Of a stretch of 64,000 nucleotides of DNA, positions 1 to 12,270 are shown in pieces. Every line of letters starts with the position of its first letter. Positions within the stretch are counted from its first letter, which is position 1. The notes beneath the pieces are model-generated. The model had not been told where the DNA came from. It was given only the letters and a program-made list of their open reading frames with translations, and did not search any database. Source of the stretch: Ulota crispa (taxonomy: Eukaryota > Streptophyta > Bryopsida > Orthotrichales > Orthotrichaceae); contig OY987242.1 of the NCBI GenBank assembly GCA_963920765.1, positions 32,202,002 to 32,266,001 on the forward strand, written 5' to 3'. The translations under genes and the position numbers were made by a program.

Positions 1-109
1 AACTATGATAGCACTATGACTATGCCATGACTTTGTGGACACTAGATTATCACTATGCCATAATTGAACAAGAACTACTATATAACTATATGATGATTAG
101 GAAACCACT

Positions 110-375
110 AAGCTATGACTCAACTACGATTCAACCACAATTCAACTATGACTCAACTATGACTCAACTATGACTCAACTACGATTCAACCACAACTCAA
201 CTATGACTCAATTATGACTCAATTATGACTTAATTATGACTCAATTACAACTCAATTATGACTCAACCACGACTCCACTATGACTCAACCACAACTCAAC
301 CACAACTTAACCACAACTCAATTATGACTCAATGGCCTCTCAATTACAACTCAACTACAACTCAATAACAACTAC
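110..375. repeat. 11-bp minisatellite
   Basis: About 24 head-to-tail copies of an 11-bp unit, AACTATGACTC, with variants such as AACTACGATTC, AACCACAACTC and AATTATGACTC. The period stays at 11 bp for most of the block, with one or two slips. Looser ACTATG-rich sequence reaches back to position 1. No coding potential is seen. Confidence 0.9.
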
Positions 376-2783
376 AGAATTACACTAATACAACTCAGAG
401 TACTCCCATAAATGACTTACACAAGTGAAATTTGACTAACCCACAACCCAACTATAACTATCATTAGCACGATCATCTGAATATTATGTAATTTAGGGAC
501 AAAATAATTGTTAATAAATGTCCATAAAGTTGCTCTCAACAAATAGGAACAGAACAACTGGAAGAAAGTGGGCCCTATCATGAGTTGTATTGCAGTTGTT
601 ACCATACCCATGAATAGTCGTATGTGAGTAGAGAATCTAGTATTTATCTAGGCACTTACTTGATGACCTACTGGAAAAAAAATTTGACAAAAAAGTTAAT
701 ACTATGTCAATTGTGTCAGACGGATGAGAATTACTGTATCGCTAGAATGTCCTAAACGACAGGTTTTCCAAAACTGGGACATGACTGCACAGTTGTATAG
801 TTGTAAAAGAGTTGTTTGTATCCTAAATGACTAAAAAATGAGTTGTTTATAGAGTCTTATTTTGCACTTTTTCTTCTAGTGTCCCCTTGATTGCTTCTTG
901 TGGGAAAAACTCAAATTTTATATATAAGTTGCCCATACTTGAAATTAAGGAATTTTTTAAAAAAACTCTTTTTTCTTACAATTTACTTATTTATCCACTA
1001 TTGACGCTTGTTATTGGTAGGTGAGAACACTAGATAGAGTGCGTTCAAAATGCATGTATTTTTTCAGTATTTTTGCTCTTGTAGCAAAATTAGGATCAAT
1101 GCTATTGAATTGGGATACCAGGTAAATTGTCTCTTAAAAGCTCTTCACACTACATCAAACGTCCTATTTGTAAAAGTTCCACCTCAATGCAAGGTCTTTG
1201 GTTTATTGGGTTACAAAGGGCAAAATAGATTACTAAAGAAAGCCTTGAACTTTTTTTGCAAAAAAGTTGGTGGGAATTGAACTTAAAGTTTGGTCAAACA
1301 AAAAGCCCTCCAACTTTTCAAAGAAGTCCCACCTCCTTGGCGTCAAATTTTTGAGACAACAATGTCATGCAAGCACTTTCTAGCGCATCAAGATGTGGAA
1401 CTTGAGACAATGTGAACTGCTAAGTTCCATTTTTTGATTCTACACCAATTGAATTCTTGGATTTCAATGGGGCTTGGGATGTGGAGCATAGTATGAACCG
1501 TCCTTTATGACATTTGCACCCATATTATAAAACACCCTGTTGAGGCAACTTTGGCTGAAAAGGGACCAAATAATGCATGGAGGCTTGCCAAAAATTTATT
1601 TTTGACAAGGCAATATCTACAATTTCCTTGTGTACAACAACTATTGTAAATATTACCTTTTATTTCATAATTAGCAGATTGAATAATCAAAGATGGAAAA
1701 TCTTTTTATTTTGCAAACAAAGAGACTCATCATTAGTTGAAAATTAATGAACATATTTAGATAGGTAGAAGAAATATGTGGTCATCGTTGGAAACAAGGA
1801 ACATTAGGGATAGTTACACTTTCACCTCATTCACAATCTTCAAAGAATGAAGACAAGGCAGTCTCTCTTTAATTAATTTGCTGAGGTTTCATTCTTTGAA
1901 GATTGAAAAGTTTTTTTCTTCACCTTCAAAGGTGAAGAATGGGTATGAAAAAGTTTTTATTGATGCATGTCTCTTTTTCATCTCACTTTTCTTGCTTTCA
2001 CCCTCTTGCTTGTAATTGGAGACCTTGGTTGAGTATGGGAATGCAGCTTGCTTTCTTACCGCATCATCATTTTTCAAGTGAACTCATTCTTTATTCTTCA
2101 CTGCCTACAAAAGAGAAGTCACACCTTCATGGAGAAATGCTCCCACTAACTCCTATTTCCACTCCACAACTTCTCATCTATCTATATATATAAAAGAATC
2201 CCATATTGAATGAAAAGTAAAACAGAGTAGAGTAACAATAAAGTATGACAAATCATTGCAAATTACACTACTCATTGCAAGTTACACCACAACACTATCT
2301 TTTATCCGCTTCTCTAGATGTTAACAACAGGTCACTGGCAATTGCACCACAACTTTCTCTTGGCCAATTAGAACGCTCATGTATTCTTCGAGAGAATCCC
2401 ATATTTGAAGTAAAGTAAAATAGAGTAGAGTACAAGTTTAACAAAATTTATAAATGGAATAAAGTAAAATTTGGGAGGCATGTGGATAGGGGGCACATGG
2501 ATATGAGGCATAGAGATAGGGGGGCACAGGGATAAGATTGCTATTGCACAATTTGTTTATTGCAAGGATATTTTGTTGTCTTTGTTGGTACAACAAGTAC
2601 GTAAACTAGTATGTATACAAAAGAATTTGTTTGGTGAAGTTGCTCTTGTTGATTGGTTGGGTCAGAGTATTGTGGAGCAACTTCTAGTGATCCTTTGTCT
2701 TTTTAGCAAAGTATTAACAAGGGAGAAAAGAGTACATATATGTATAGTGACATGGTCACAAAAGTAGATTACGCTAAGTGCTT
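376..2783. other. AT-rich spacer, no gene seen
   Basis: Only short open frames without family features or codon bias occur here. A unit starting AGAATCCCATATT (about 2194) recurs at about 2394, giving two diverged copies roughly 200 bp apart. A stretch at about 1790-2180 resembles one at about 27590-27910 (shared words around CACACCTTCATG and ATTCTTCAC), so it is a dispersed repeat. The segment at about 2550-2650 recurs in diverged form at about 3285-3390. Confidence 0.6.
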
Positions 2784-3150
2784 TTAACCCTTAAAGGACA
2801 GATGGATCACCATGGCTTGCCTTGCCTGTAGCATTCTACAGCGTTTTGCACATGGGCACCACTAGTACTGCTTCAAAAAGTTGGAAAAGTCAACAGTGCA
2901 TGGTACCCCATGAAAATTGCAAGAACGGCAGCTTAGGAATTAACACCATGTTTTTGAATCTTATCACAATTTGAGTTACAAAAAAAAATGAATGCATCTC
3001 AAGAGGTAATTTTTTGTCTTTCATGATGGACCATGTGTTTATGGTCACTTTTGAAGAAAAATCAGATGAAAAACGACTTTTTTCTAAATCACAGAATCTA
3101 TTTTCAGAATTGGAGGATGTTTTTTGTCCTCCTTGATGTTTAGGGGTTAA
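2784..3150. mobile_element. TTAA-bordered MITE-like element
   Basis: The left border reads TTAACCCTTAAAGGAC and the right border ends TTTAGGGGTTAA, so inverted ends carry TTAA on both sides. The inverted match fades after about 12 bp, so this copy is old. It belongs to the family best preserved at 26286-26934. Confidence 0.5.
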
Positions 3151-5186
3151 CAAAAAAAACCAACTAGAGAAAGTAAGATACATCCATAAAGTGATTTACA
3201 CTAAAGTTTTACTCTGAATTAGGTTTGCATTTGTGAGTTCACTCATGGTTTAAATACTTAAATTGCCCAAATTTAGTGATCACCCAATTTGCTTATTGCA
3301 ATGATATTCCCCTCCGTTGGTACAACATGTACCTAAACTCGTTCTTTCTAAAAAAATTATTCACAGAGAAGGTGCCCTACTAAATTTCCCAATGATAAAG
3401 CTTTCGAGTCGGGTGAAGATGTGCACACGCGGGGGGAAACGAACAACATACGCAGGCTTCACCAGCGAATATTCCTTTACGGGCGTGAATAACGATTTCT
3501 TGAGCGAGCATATTCAACGATTCACCTGAACGTGGTGGTCACTCGCGGTGGCCGCTCTCGTTTCTAGATTCCGCATCCGGTTCTGTAAAGGCAGTCACCG
3601 CGCTCTCTCTCGGAGATGGCTCATCGGTCCTTGGGAGTCAAATTTGATGGTCTTCGACATCGATCCACCACCCACTCCACTCCACTCTAGTCACAGTCCT
3701 CCTCCAGTTTGAGTATGCCACCAACTCTCACACAATCTGCGCACGTCTCGCACTGCTTCTGCTGCCACTCGTGACATGCCGGGCTACTCCTTATCAGTTG
3801 TGTCTGTGAAGCGCTAGTTGTCAGTTGTGTCGATTGACGCGCCGGGGCGAGCACTGCATGCAGGTGAATCTAACTTCCCCGGTGGGGGAGATCAAAGCCT
3901 GTTTGGAGGTAAGATTCGGCTCACAATTCCCTTTGAAAAGTACCTTAGGATACTCCTTTCAAAATTCTAGCAACGAGGCACATTCTAGATTGTGGTAGCA
4001 TCAGCAGGTAAAGATGGATCATGGCTCTCGCTTGCAAGTAGTTTCATTAGTGCCCACGATTGGACTCTGTCTATTAGAAATTAGGGTGGGGTTGGATTTC
4101 TTCTGTTTGTGGAGGATCTCGATTTAGAAAACCTCTCGAGGAAACCTTTTTTTAAAAACTAATGGACGGTTTCATCACCGAAGTTTCAATCCGTGGTGTG
4201 CTGTACAAACCTTGCTCTGGTTCTTGTTTTGTGATTTAAATGCTTTGTGATTTGTATGCTCTGTGGGGTTTTGCAGGTTTTGTAATCAGATTGCCTTAGC
4301 ACATAGCGATTCTTCTTTTTAGTTTAACCCGGCTCGCAAATCCTGGCTGGCTTGCTGCTTTTGTAGTGTAGATTGGGCAGGAACAGGGGCAGATAGTAGA
4401 AATTCATTCTAGAAGCACTCATCGTCCCGGCACTCTCCAGATTCAGGTCTTTAGAAATTTGTTACTTCAGTCATCAGTTTCGTGGTGGATCCAGGAGTTA
4501 GAAGTTATTAGGGCGCGCTTGTTTGAATATAACCCATGGTTGACAAAACAGGTCCTACTGGACAGGACTTGGCAGGGCTGGCTCTGAAATTATGGACGAA
4601 TTAGGGCACCGCCGGATTAATCAGCTTTCCACAACGTTAGAAAGAGCTAGAAATGCTGCTCGTGGGCTTCTTTCTCGCTCGCTTTTTTGACCTAATGATG
4701 GCTCCCTGGTAGGACCCCCAAAGAGAAAGTTACCGTCACCACAGTCCTTTTCGATTGTATACAAAAGTCTCTAACCAAGGGTTTTGCGATCTCGCGAGTG
4801 CAAGTTTGTTAGCAAATAGGAGCACGATGTGATTCTCCATAGATTTTCTAAGTACTAGTCCCCCTTTGTAGAGTTTTGGAACGGGGGTTTAACGCCATTT
4901 TTGCTTCCTCTCGTCTCCTTGCAAAGTTTCAGAACTCGGTTTTCTTCTAAACCCTTAATCAGGCGTGTTTTCTTCTAGCCCCTTAATCAGGCTTTGTTTT
5001 CTTCTAGCCCCTTAATCAGGCGTGGGAGGAGTTGGACACTAGTAAGTTAGAGACACCTGGATGAGAGAATTACGGTATCTTAGGTCTGAAGAAGTGATCA
5101 TGGTAACTCAAAGATCACTTATCAGACGGTTAGTGAGTCACTGACAGGCGCAGTAATGATTTAGAATGTGACAGGGGTACTTGAAA
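3151..5186 (+). other. Upstream/leader region of first GT37 gene
   Basis: From about 3410 the base composition rises above the surrounding spacer. GAG|GTAAGA at about 3909 is a strong donor-like site, and CTGACAG at about 5144-5151 is an acceptor-like site. This would suit a 5' UTR intron of the gene starting at 5187, but that is inference. A short direct repeat lies at 4945-5025. No other gene is seen. Confidence 0.35.
4945..5025. repeat. Short tandem repeat in leader
   Basis: About two and a half copies of a roughly 30-bp unit built around TTTTCTTCTAGCCCCTTAAT and CAGGCGTG, just upstream of the first GT37 gene. Confidence 0.75.
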
Positions 5187-8100
5187 ATGGGGGCACATTT
5201 GAAAGTGTTTCGATGTCGCAACATCCATCGAAGCACGATGTACTCTTTCATAGTCATCCTGGTGCTCTACTGTATACTCTACACGGGTCGAGTCCAAGTG
5301 CTAACCATCGGCAGAGGAGTCTACGGCCGTCCACCGGAATGGAACCACAGCAACACCCCGGAGTTGCAAGAGTCCCGTGACAAGGCAGTCGAGGATTTGA
5401 TCCAAGCGTTGCAAGCAGCAACAGAGTTGGCAGCGAACGGGGAGAACGAGAGCACGTGGTTCACCCCCCAGGCTCAGGAGCTTTGGAACAGAGAGAATCC
5501 GTGCTTGTCTCGGACCGAGATCCGGCAGAAGTACCGGCAGAGAGATTCCGTGCCTTACTCCGAGCCTCATCCGCGATGGCGAGAGGTGTTGCAGGAGTAC
5601 TCCAAGCTGCACCGGACGTGTATGCACAAGGTGCAGGGCGACCCGACGTCGCATTTCTTGAGCCGCAATGCGAGTGTGAAGTGTCAGTTCATGGTCGTGG
5701 ATACGGAGGACGCGGCGGGGCTCGGCAACCGGCTCGTGATGATCGCGGCCGCGTTTGCGTACTCGCTCGTGACGCAGCGAGTGCTCCTCATTGCCAGAGA
5801 AATCTTACCTCCTCAGGTACCACCACTACACCTTGTTAACTTCAATTGATTTTGAAATTAAAGACTTGATGAGCTGCCCTTCTAAACCTAAATTCGAATC
5901 TAAACCTAATTTGAATTGAAGGATTTGGATCTTGTATCGAAAAGTTAGAAACTATTTAGGTAGGTAGCTTGAAGTGCAACCCCTCTCTTGTAAAGCGCCT
6001 CATAGGTGGTAGCTTACGAATGGATATGGTTTGCAACTAGAGACTCGATGAGCTGCCCTTCCAAACCTAATTTGGTTCGAAACCTCATTTGGCTTTAAAC
6101 CTAATTTGAATTGAAGGATTTGGATCTTGTATCAAAAAGTTAGAAATTATTTAGGTAGGTAGCTTGAATTACAACCCCTCTCTTGTAAAGCGTATCATAG
6201 GTGGTAGTTCAGGAATGGATATGAGGTGGTCCTTGAATGGACCCTCTTTAGGGCGTCCTTCCATGTGAGTGGGGGTGGCTGGTGGAACGTGATGTAGCTG
6301 GGTGAGAATTGGTAGGATGGGAGTTCCATTTTTTTGGAATCCTTTCCCACCAATTATTGGCTAGCTACAATAAGTTCCACGAGCCACCCTCTCACATGGA
6401 AGGATGCCCAAGGTTAGTCATAGAAGAAAAGGTGTATTTTATCATAAGTGTCAATCATACTCCTTGATTTCACTTCATCATTATATAAGTTGCAAGAGAA
6501 CTATTTATGGAAGACTTAGAATCACAAATAGGTGCCTACTACAAAAAAAATATGAAGTTTCATCTACGATTTCAATGATGCTTCAGAAAATATGAAAAAT
6601 AAATTGTGTTACATTCGTCATCCATTTCTCTTTATCTAAAAATTAAATTAAAAAAATCTTATCTAAAAAAACCTATGAAAAAGGCAGATCAGCACTTAAA
6701 GTGTCGCTTTTCGAGCTACCTACCTTAAAGTTGCAGGTTAAGGACGAGTAAACATGTCTTGCATTCTCTAACATTGATTAAAAGCATTGATTGAAGTGTG
6801 AAGCAGTGGGACTGGATTATGCTTAAGTGCCAATAAACTCTACAACACCATACTAAAATACATTACTAAGTCATTGCTTGTGTCAATCAATTTGGTATAT
6901 TCACATGCGGTTTGGAGGGTAGTGAATTATCTCATACCTAACAGTCAAAACTTTTCAACTACAGTCACAATTTTTAAAGCAAAGATCCAACATTTTTAGT
7001 TGAGAGATTCATTTTCAAAGATAAAATCGTAAGGTTATTTTTCTAAATATGCTGTGGTCAAGATCATTCTATATATTATGTATGCTTTGGTGTTATGGAC
7101 TTGGAGCATGGTTGGACCAACCCTAAATCGCATGGTTGTCCAGCACAAATGCAAATAGTCAAGGTACAGATGTAAGATGTTTTTTTAAAGCTGGGGTGCA
7201 AACCCAACCTTGCATTTGTGCCCTAAAATTTGTACCCTAACTCTAGCATGGATAGTCATGTCGCCTAGATCGGATAGCCCGCCTATCTTGTCCTTCTTGT
7301 ACTTTGATCTAAACTTGCTTGTCCTTTGACCTAAACTTGCTTGTTTTTTGACCTAAGCTTAACCCAAAATATCAACCGTGATTTGGAGTGGTTGGATTTT
7401 GCATATCACTACAACACATGTGCTTATTGTTTGGTTCCAATTGATTACTCGTGAATGCAACTATTTTATTTATTGATGATGTGATTTTCAAATGTGATGA
7501 TGGCAGGTGGTATGTGAACCCTTTGAAGGCTCCTCGTGGCGACGCTTTGACCCCAACTACGCCGCGACGCCGTTTCGCGTGGGGAATACGTACTGGAACA
7601 AGTCGCAGCACTTCCATGGCCGCATCGACGCCGCTCAAAGAAACGGAGATGCTGCCCCGCGTGATTACGCTGTGGCGGACGGGGAAGGGTGGTACACGGA
7701 GCAGGTGGACAGCCGATTCTTCTGTGACACGGAGCAGGGGTTCTACCGAAACGTGCAATGGGTGTACATCATGGGGTGCCTCTACTTCACGCCCAAGCTC
7801 TACGCCGTGCCCGCGTTCCGGCCTGTTCTGGATGCGCTCTTCCCAGATCGAGCCATCCTCACCAACGTCCTCCGTGACCTGTTGCCGCCGTCTGACGCCG
7901 TCTGGACGAAGGTGAAGACCATCGAACAAGAGCACAAGCTCCAGCAAGCAGATCGCCGGTTGGGGATCCAGGTTAACTCTTGCGCAACTTTTCAATTTCT
8001 GCCACACAAGTTCTCCCTAGCTTGGTCTCTCTAACAAAACGTCCAAATCAGACACGTTTCTTGTACCACTTTAAAAAAAGCTCTTTTTTGCTGATTTCAA

Positions 8101-9771
8101 ATGCTAAGAAAGCGTTTGCAATGTTCAATGATCTCACGGGGCAAATTAAGTAATTAGAGAACATTCCTCTCCTAGCAAGCTTGACCTTTGCCCATATGAT
8201 GAGGTACCATTGCTGCTACTAAATCTTCCAAATCATCAATAACAAGGAGCTGACAGCATGCATAAATATGGTACTTTTTGCATGGAATTTGGGTGTTGAA
8301 ACAATGACATCAAAGCTGGAAATTTTGCATACATTTGTCAAATGATATATTGATAATCTAGAATGCATGTTTCTCTGGCACAAAGACAAAAAATAATACT
8401 AGTTCATCCTTGCAAGGAAGCTTTTTGAACGTTTTTAGAGAGACAAACAGAGGGATTAACTCGAACAAACTGCAGGTGAGCAATTGCGGGCTGGTCTTAT
8501 TTATAAGTATGTGATGGGTGAGCAATTGCGGGACTGGTCTTATATATATTGACAAGTATGTGATCGATGCAGATGCGGTACCGGTACAAGTTCGAGCAAT
8601 TCGAGAAGATCCATCGCGTCGTGGAGGAGAGGGTGCTGCGATGTGGCATGGAGAATCATCTGCTCCCGCGCATCGGCAATACAAACCATGCGCTGTTACG
8701 CCCGGGGTCCAACCAGACGGTGCAGACGACGTCGGTGTTCGTGGCGTCGCTGTTCGAGGGCGTGAAGACGAATCTGAGCGAGACGTTCGGGCAGTACCCG
8801 ATGGCGAGCGGCGAGCGCGTGGAGGTCAGTGCTTTTTTTATTGGTTAAAAATAGCCAAAATTCACCTTAAAATTTATGCTTCATTATCACTAAAGAAAAT
8901 GAACTTGGAAAAGAGTTTCTCCGTAGCCAATGTTCACTTCTATGGTCAAGCCATGATTGAGGACCATATATGAATTCTCTTATTAGTTGATTGACATTGT
9001 CAATTCAATCTCCAACCAAAATAATACAGGTGTCATGTTAGCCACATATTTCATCTTTCACACTTTATTTGTAGTACTTTTTCAGAAGTTGTTCACAAAT
9101 TTCATCTTTTACACTTGTAGTATTTTTTCAGAAGTTGTGGCCAGTACACTTCATTTGCGCCTCTTTACATGTGTAATAAAAAGTCATTGGTAACCAATAT
9201 TCTATTTGTTTTCCTTCTTGAACAAACAAAACATGTTTCTTGAAGTGCTTTTCCAAAATAGCCACATAAGCGAATTATCATCATAATCATCGCCAGTACT
9301 TTGATAATTTAATATCCTTAAAAAAAAACCCGGGTGGTGCAGGTGGTGCAGCTGTCGCACGAGGGCGAGCAAAAGTACGGCGTGGACATCTTCCAGGAGG
9401 CGCTGGCAGAGATCGTGACGCTCAGCTTCTCCGACTCGCTGTTCGTGACGCCGCAGTCCACGTTCAGCGGCGTGGCGCAGGGCTATGGCGGACTGGTGCC
9501 GTGGTTCATCGAGTTTCGAGAAGAATCAGAGGAGCCGGAGGTGGTGGGCAGCGCCAAGAAGCATCGCTTGTCGTGCACGCGCGGCCAAACTGTCGACGTT
9601 TGCTTCCAGGTGCCCTACGATTACACGTTTAAGTGCGCGTATGACGCCGTGAACGGGTACGAGATCAGCCATGTCTTCCCGGACATTCAAAAGTGCTTGG
9701 ACGCCGACACTCCTGGTTTGCAGCTCATCACCGACTCCAGCTTCCTCACTGACTTCGGCTTCCCGACGTGA
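5187..9771 (+). CDS. GT37 family alpha-1,2-fucosyltransferase, four exons
   Basis: Exons 5187-5816, 7507-7971, 8573-8824 and 9343-9771 join, with all introns in phase 0, to 591 aa. Junctions are CAG|GTACC, GCAG|GTGG, CAG|GTTAA, GCAG|ATGC, GAG|GTCAG and GCAG|GTGG. GT37 enzymes are Golgi type II membrane proteins that transfer fucose from GDP-fucose to xyloglucan or arabinogalactan side chains. Visible features are a short cytosolic tail, one membrane segment at about residues 18-33, a GLGNR motif (about 178-182), the donor-binding-type RLGIQ|MRYR segment across the exon 2/3 junction, STFSGVAQGYGG and the conserved Cys-rich C-terminal part. The protein aligns along its length with the intronless gene at 37457-39160, which fixes the splice sites. 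ATG 5187 is the first methionine in frame. The acceptor (xyloglucan or other) cannot be told from sequence. Confidence 0.9.
5860..6225. repeat. Tandem duplication in GT37 intron 1
   Basis: Two diverged head-to-tail copies of about 180 bp (about 5860-6035 and 6043-6225). Each contains GATGAGCTGCCCTTC, GAAGGATTTGGATCTTGTAT and TTTAGGTAGGTAGCTTGAA. Non-coding. Confidence 0.85.
6251..6409. mobile_element. Small foldback element in GT37 intron 1
   Basis: The left arm starts GGGCGTCCTTCCATGTGAG and the right arm ends CTCACATGGAAGGATGCCC. These inverted ends bound about 160 bp that would fold into a hairpin. No clear target duplication. Confidence 0.6.
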
Positions 9772-10900
9772 CCCATACTCCTACCAACACTCCAAGGATT
9801 TTGGTTACCAGAAAATCACTGTAGAATGCACACATGTTATATTATTTTTTGGTGTAGATCCAAATAATTCAATGTTTGGTTGGCCACCACTATAGTACAC
9901 ACATTGCACCAATGAAAGCATAATTATAGAGGTAGGTACTCTTGTACTGTACTTAAGCTTAGTTCATAATCCTATCTCAAGTGTAGGTTTTATGGGTCAT
10001 ATTTTGGAGGTTGGGGCTAAGAGCAAGAAGAGGGGAATCTGGGCATGACTCATACTCCGACTGACACTTCAAGTATTTTGGTTACCAGAAAAATCACTGT
10101 AGAATGCACATCCTTTTATTTTTTTTATTTTATGGTTTAGATCCAACTAATCCATAGTTTGGTTAACCACCACTATAGTATACACAATGAACCAATGAAA
10201 GCAGAGTCGTAGAGGTAGATATTGGGAAATGCTATACACGCTGTGAACGGGTACGAGATCAGCCATGTCTTCCCAGACATTCAAAAGTGCTTGGACGTTG
10301 ATACTCCTGGTTTGCAACTCATCACCGACTCTAGCCTCCGGACATGACCCATACTACCGACACTCCATGTATTTTGGTTTACCAGAAAAATCACTAGAGA
10401 ATGCACACCCTTTATTTTTATTTTGTGGTTAGATCCAGCTAATCCATAGTTTGGTTGACTGCCACTATAGTATACACAGTGCACCAATAAAAGCAAAGTC
10501 TTAGAGGGGAAATGCTACAATGAGCGGGGATTTGTAAACAATGAGGTACGAGTTTAGATTTTTTAATTTTTGTTAGGATATTGAATTTCACTTGTGATTG
10601 TATACATAAGACCTTTATAATTGTGCATTTTAAACTTTCGTCTCTTAAAGAACTTGTTTTTTTTAGTTTTTCCATTTAAATTTGAGTTTAGAAATGGTTC
10701 CTGCTCACAAAATCCGACACCGGCTTCTTGACATGACATGTACTCCTACCAACACTCCATGTATTTCGGTTACTAGAAAACTCATTGTAGAATGCACACC
10801 CTTTATTTTTATTTTATGGTTTAGATCTAGCTAATCCATAGTTTGGTTAACCACCACTATAGTACACACTATGCACCCAAATGAAAAGCATAGTTATAGA
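9768..10900 (+). repeat. Fourfold tandem copies of the GT37 3' flank
   Basis: Four diverged copies of the sequence after the GT37 stop, at about 9768-9925, 10047-10220, 10344-10510 and 10731-10900. Each has CATACT or TACTCC followed by ACACTCC, TTTTGGTTACCAGAAAA, a Thr-rich ATTTTTATTTT block and CCATAGTTTGGTT. The third is preceded by a copied piece of exon 4. Confidence 0.8.
10238..10346 (+). pseudogene. Duplicated fragment of GT37 exon 4
   Basis: This repeats the last coding stretch of the gene ending at 9771, including GTGAACGGGTACGAGATCAG and the CTTGGACG/ACTCCTGG region up to the stop. It has a few substitutions and a deletion just before TGA. It lacks the catalytic part and any start, so it is a gene fragment copied with the 3' flank. 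Confidence 0.85.
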
Positions 10901-11110
10901 GGTAAATATAGAGAAATGCTATACACTAGGCGAGGATTTGTAAACAGTGAGTCATGAGTTTAGATTTTTTTTTGGTTAGAATATTAAATTTCACTTACAA
11001 CTGTATACATAGGATCTTATAATTGTGTATTTTGTACTTTTATCTCTTGAAGAACTTGTTATTTTTTAATTTTCCTATTGCTTTTGAGCTTAGAAGCGAT
11101 TCCCACTCAC
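10510..11110. repeat. Two copies of a dispersed ~190-bp element
   Basis: Copies at about 10515-10703 and 10915-11110 share GGATTTGTAAACA near the start and TAGAAGCGATTCC or TAGAAATGGTTCC followed by GCTCAC near the end. A third, diverged copy lies at 29740-29975. The ends are weakly inverted (GAGCGGGGA... against ...TTCCCGCTCAC), which suits a MITE family. Confidence 0.6.
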
Positions 11111-12036
11111 AAATTTTTGGCTCATTGCTCATGGCTCATGGCTCATCATTTTAGGCTCACAAGATAACCTCATCTAGTAGATACATATTATGGATGTAAA
11201 TCTTGTTGTATTCAAGCTTTGTTCATAATCTTGTCACAAATATAGGCTTGGTGGGTCATATTTTGGAGGTTGTGGTTAAGAACAAGAAGAGGAGTATCAG
11301 AGTGAATATAGGAGAAGGAGAATCAGTGTAGTTGTAGATATGAGTATGTGCTTGTTTGTTAAGTTTAGTTTATAAATCAATGTTTTTGACCCTATAAAAA
11401 GAGATGTACTTATGGAGTGATTTTAAAGGCGCAGCACTAGACATCATTGATGAGGTTTCTTTTCATTCTAAGTTGGAATGGACATTGTTTTACCTCTCTC
11501 AATTCCAAAATGATTGTCAACATTCGATTCCTAACTTTTTTTTTCAATAGAGTTTGAGTGGGTTGTATGGAATCTTTTTGGTATTTAATTCAATTTTTTT
11601 TTTTGGTAAACTTGTGCAACTAGATTCATTGATTCTTGCGGTATAGAGGAATTGGGTTCATATGAATTATGTTGTTTTCAACATGATCAATAAAAGTAGT
11701 GCAAAATTATTGCAATAAAAAAAAAGGGACAATTACTTTGTGTGAGGTTTGCTTTGTAGTAAGAGTAGAGGCTGTTTTTGGTTTGGAGCAGAAGACGTTT
11801 TCTAATTCTTGCGTGCTATTGGTTGAATTCAATGGTCAAGTAAAGTCTAAATCACCTTTACTTGTAACCTATTTTTAGCATTTACACATAATGTAGTAGT
11901 GTGAAAGTTTGATTAAAATTTGCATGCAGTAGTGATAATAATATTCATGAACTAAATTGGAAAATCCAAGCATGTAGTAAGAAGTTCTACATCTTGTATA
12001 TATAAGCATAAGATAATACAAGTCACTTGTAACATC
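11111..12036. other. AT-rich spacer, no gene seen
   Basis: No coding signal is seen. The part at about 11205-11300 repeats the stretch at about 9956-10045 (shared GGGTCATATTTTGGAGGTTG), an outlier of the GT37 3' tandem array. Confidence 0.6.
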
Positions 12037-12270
12037 TTAACCCCTAAAGGACACAGCGTGCCGCTGCCACTAGTAGAATACAAGGTGTTTTTCTTGTATT
12101 TGGACTAGATTCATACCTTTATTACATTTGAGATCAACAAAGAAGTTGGAGAATAGATCTAAGCCGTTCTAGTGAGCTATTGAACATCCCAAATTAAAAC
12201 TTCTTTTTGATAGCAAATACCAATTATACAACACCGTATATACTATGCCCTATGGTCCTTTAAGGGTTAA
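12037..12270. mobile_element. TTAA-bordered MITE-like element
   Basis: The left border is TTAACCCCTAAAGGACAC and the right border ends GGTCCTTTAAGGGTTAA. TTAA is present at both borders, with about 16 bp of imperfect inverted ends over a 234-bp body. No coding capacity. Confidence 0.6.

Noticed and set aside
110-375. CRISPR-like array
   Set aside because: The units are 11 bp and contiguous with no unique spacers, so it is a minisatellite.
1939-2193. 84-codon frame as a small gene
   Set aside because: It lies in a dispersed repeat also present near 27.6-27.9 kb, where the frame is not kept.
7372-8007. 211-codon frame on the minus strand
   Set aside because: Antisense shadow of GT37 exon 2; no family features.
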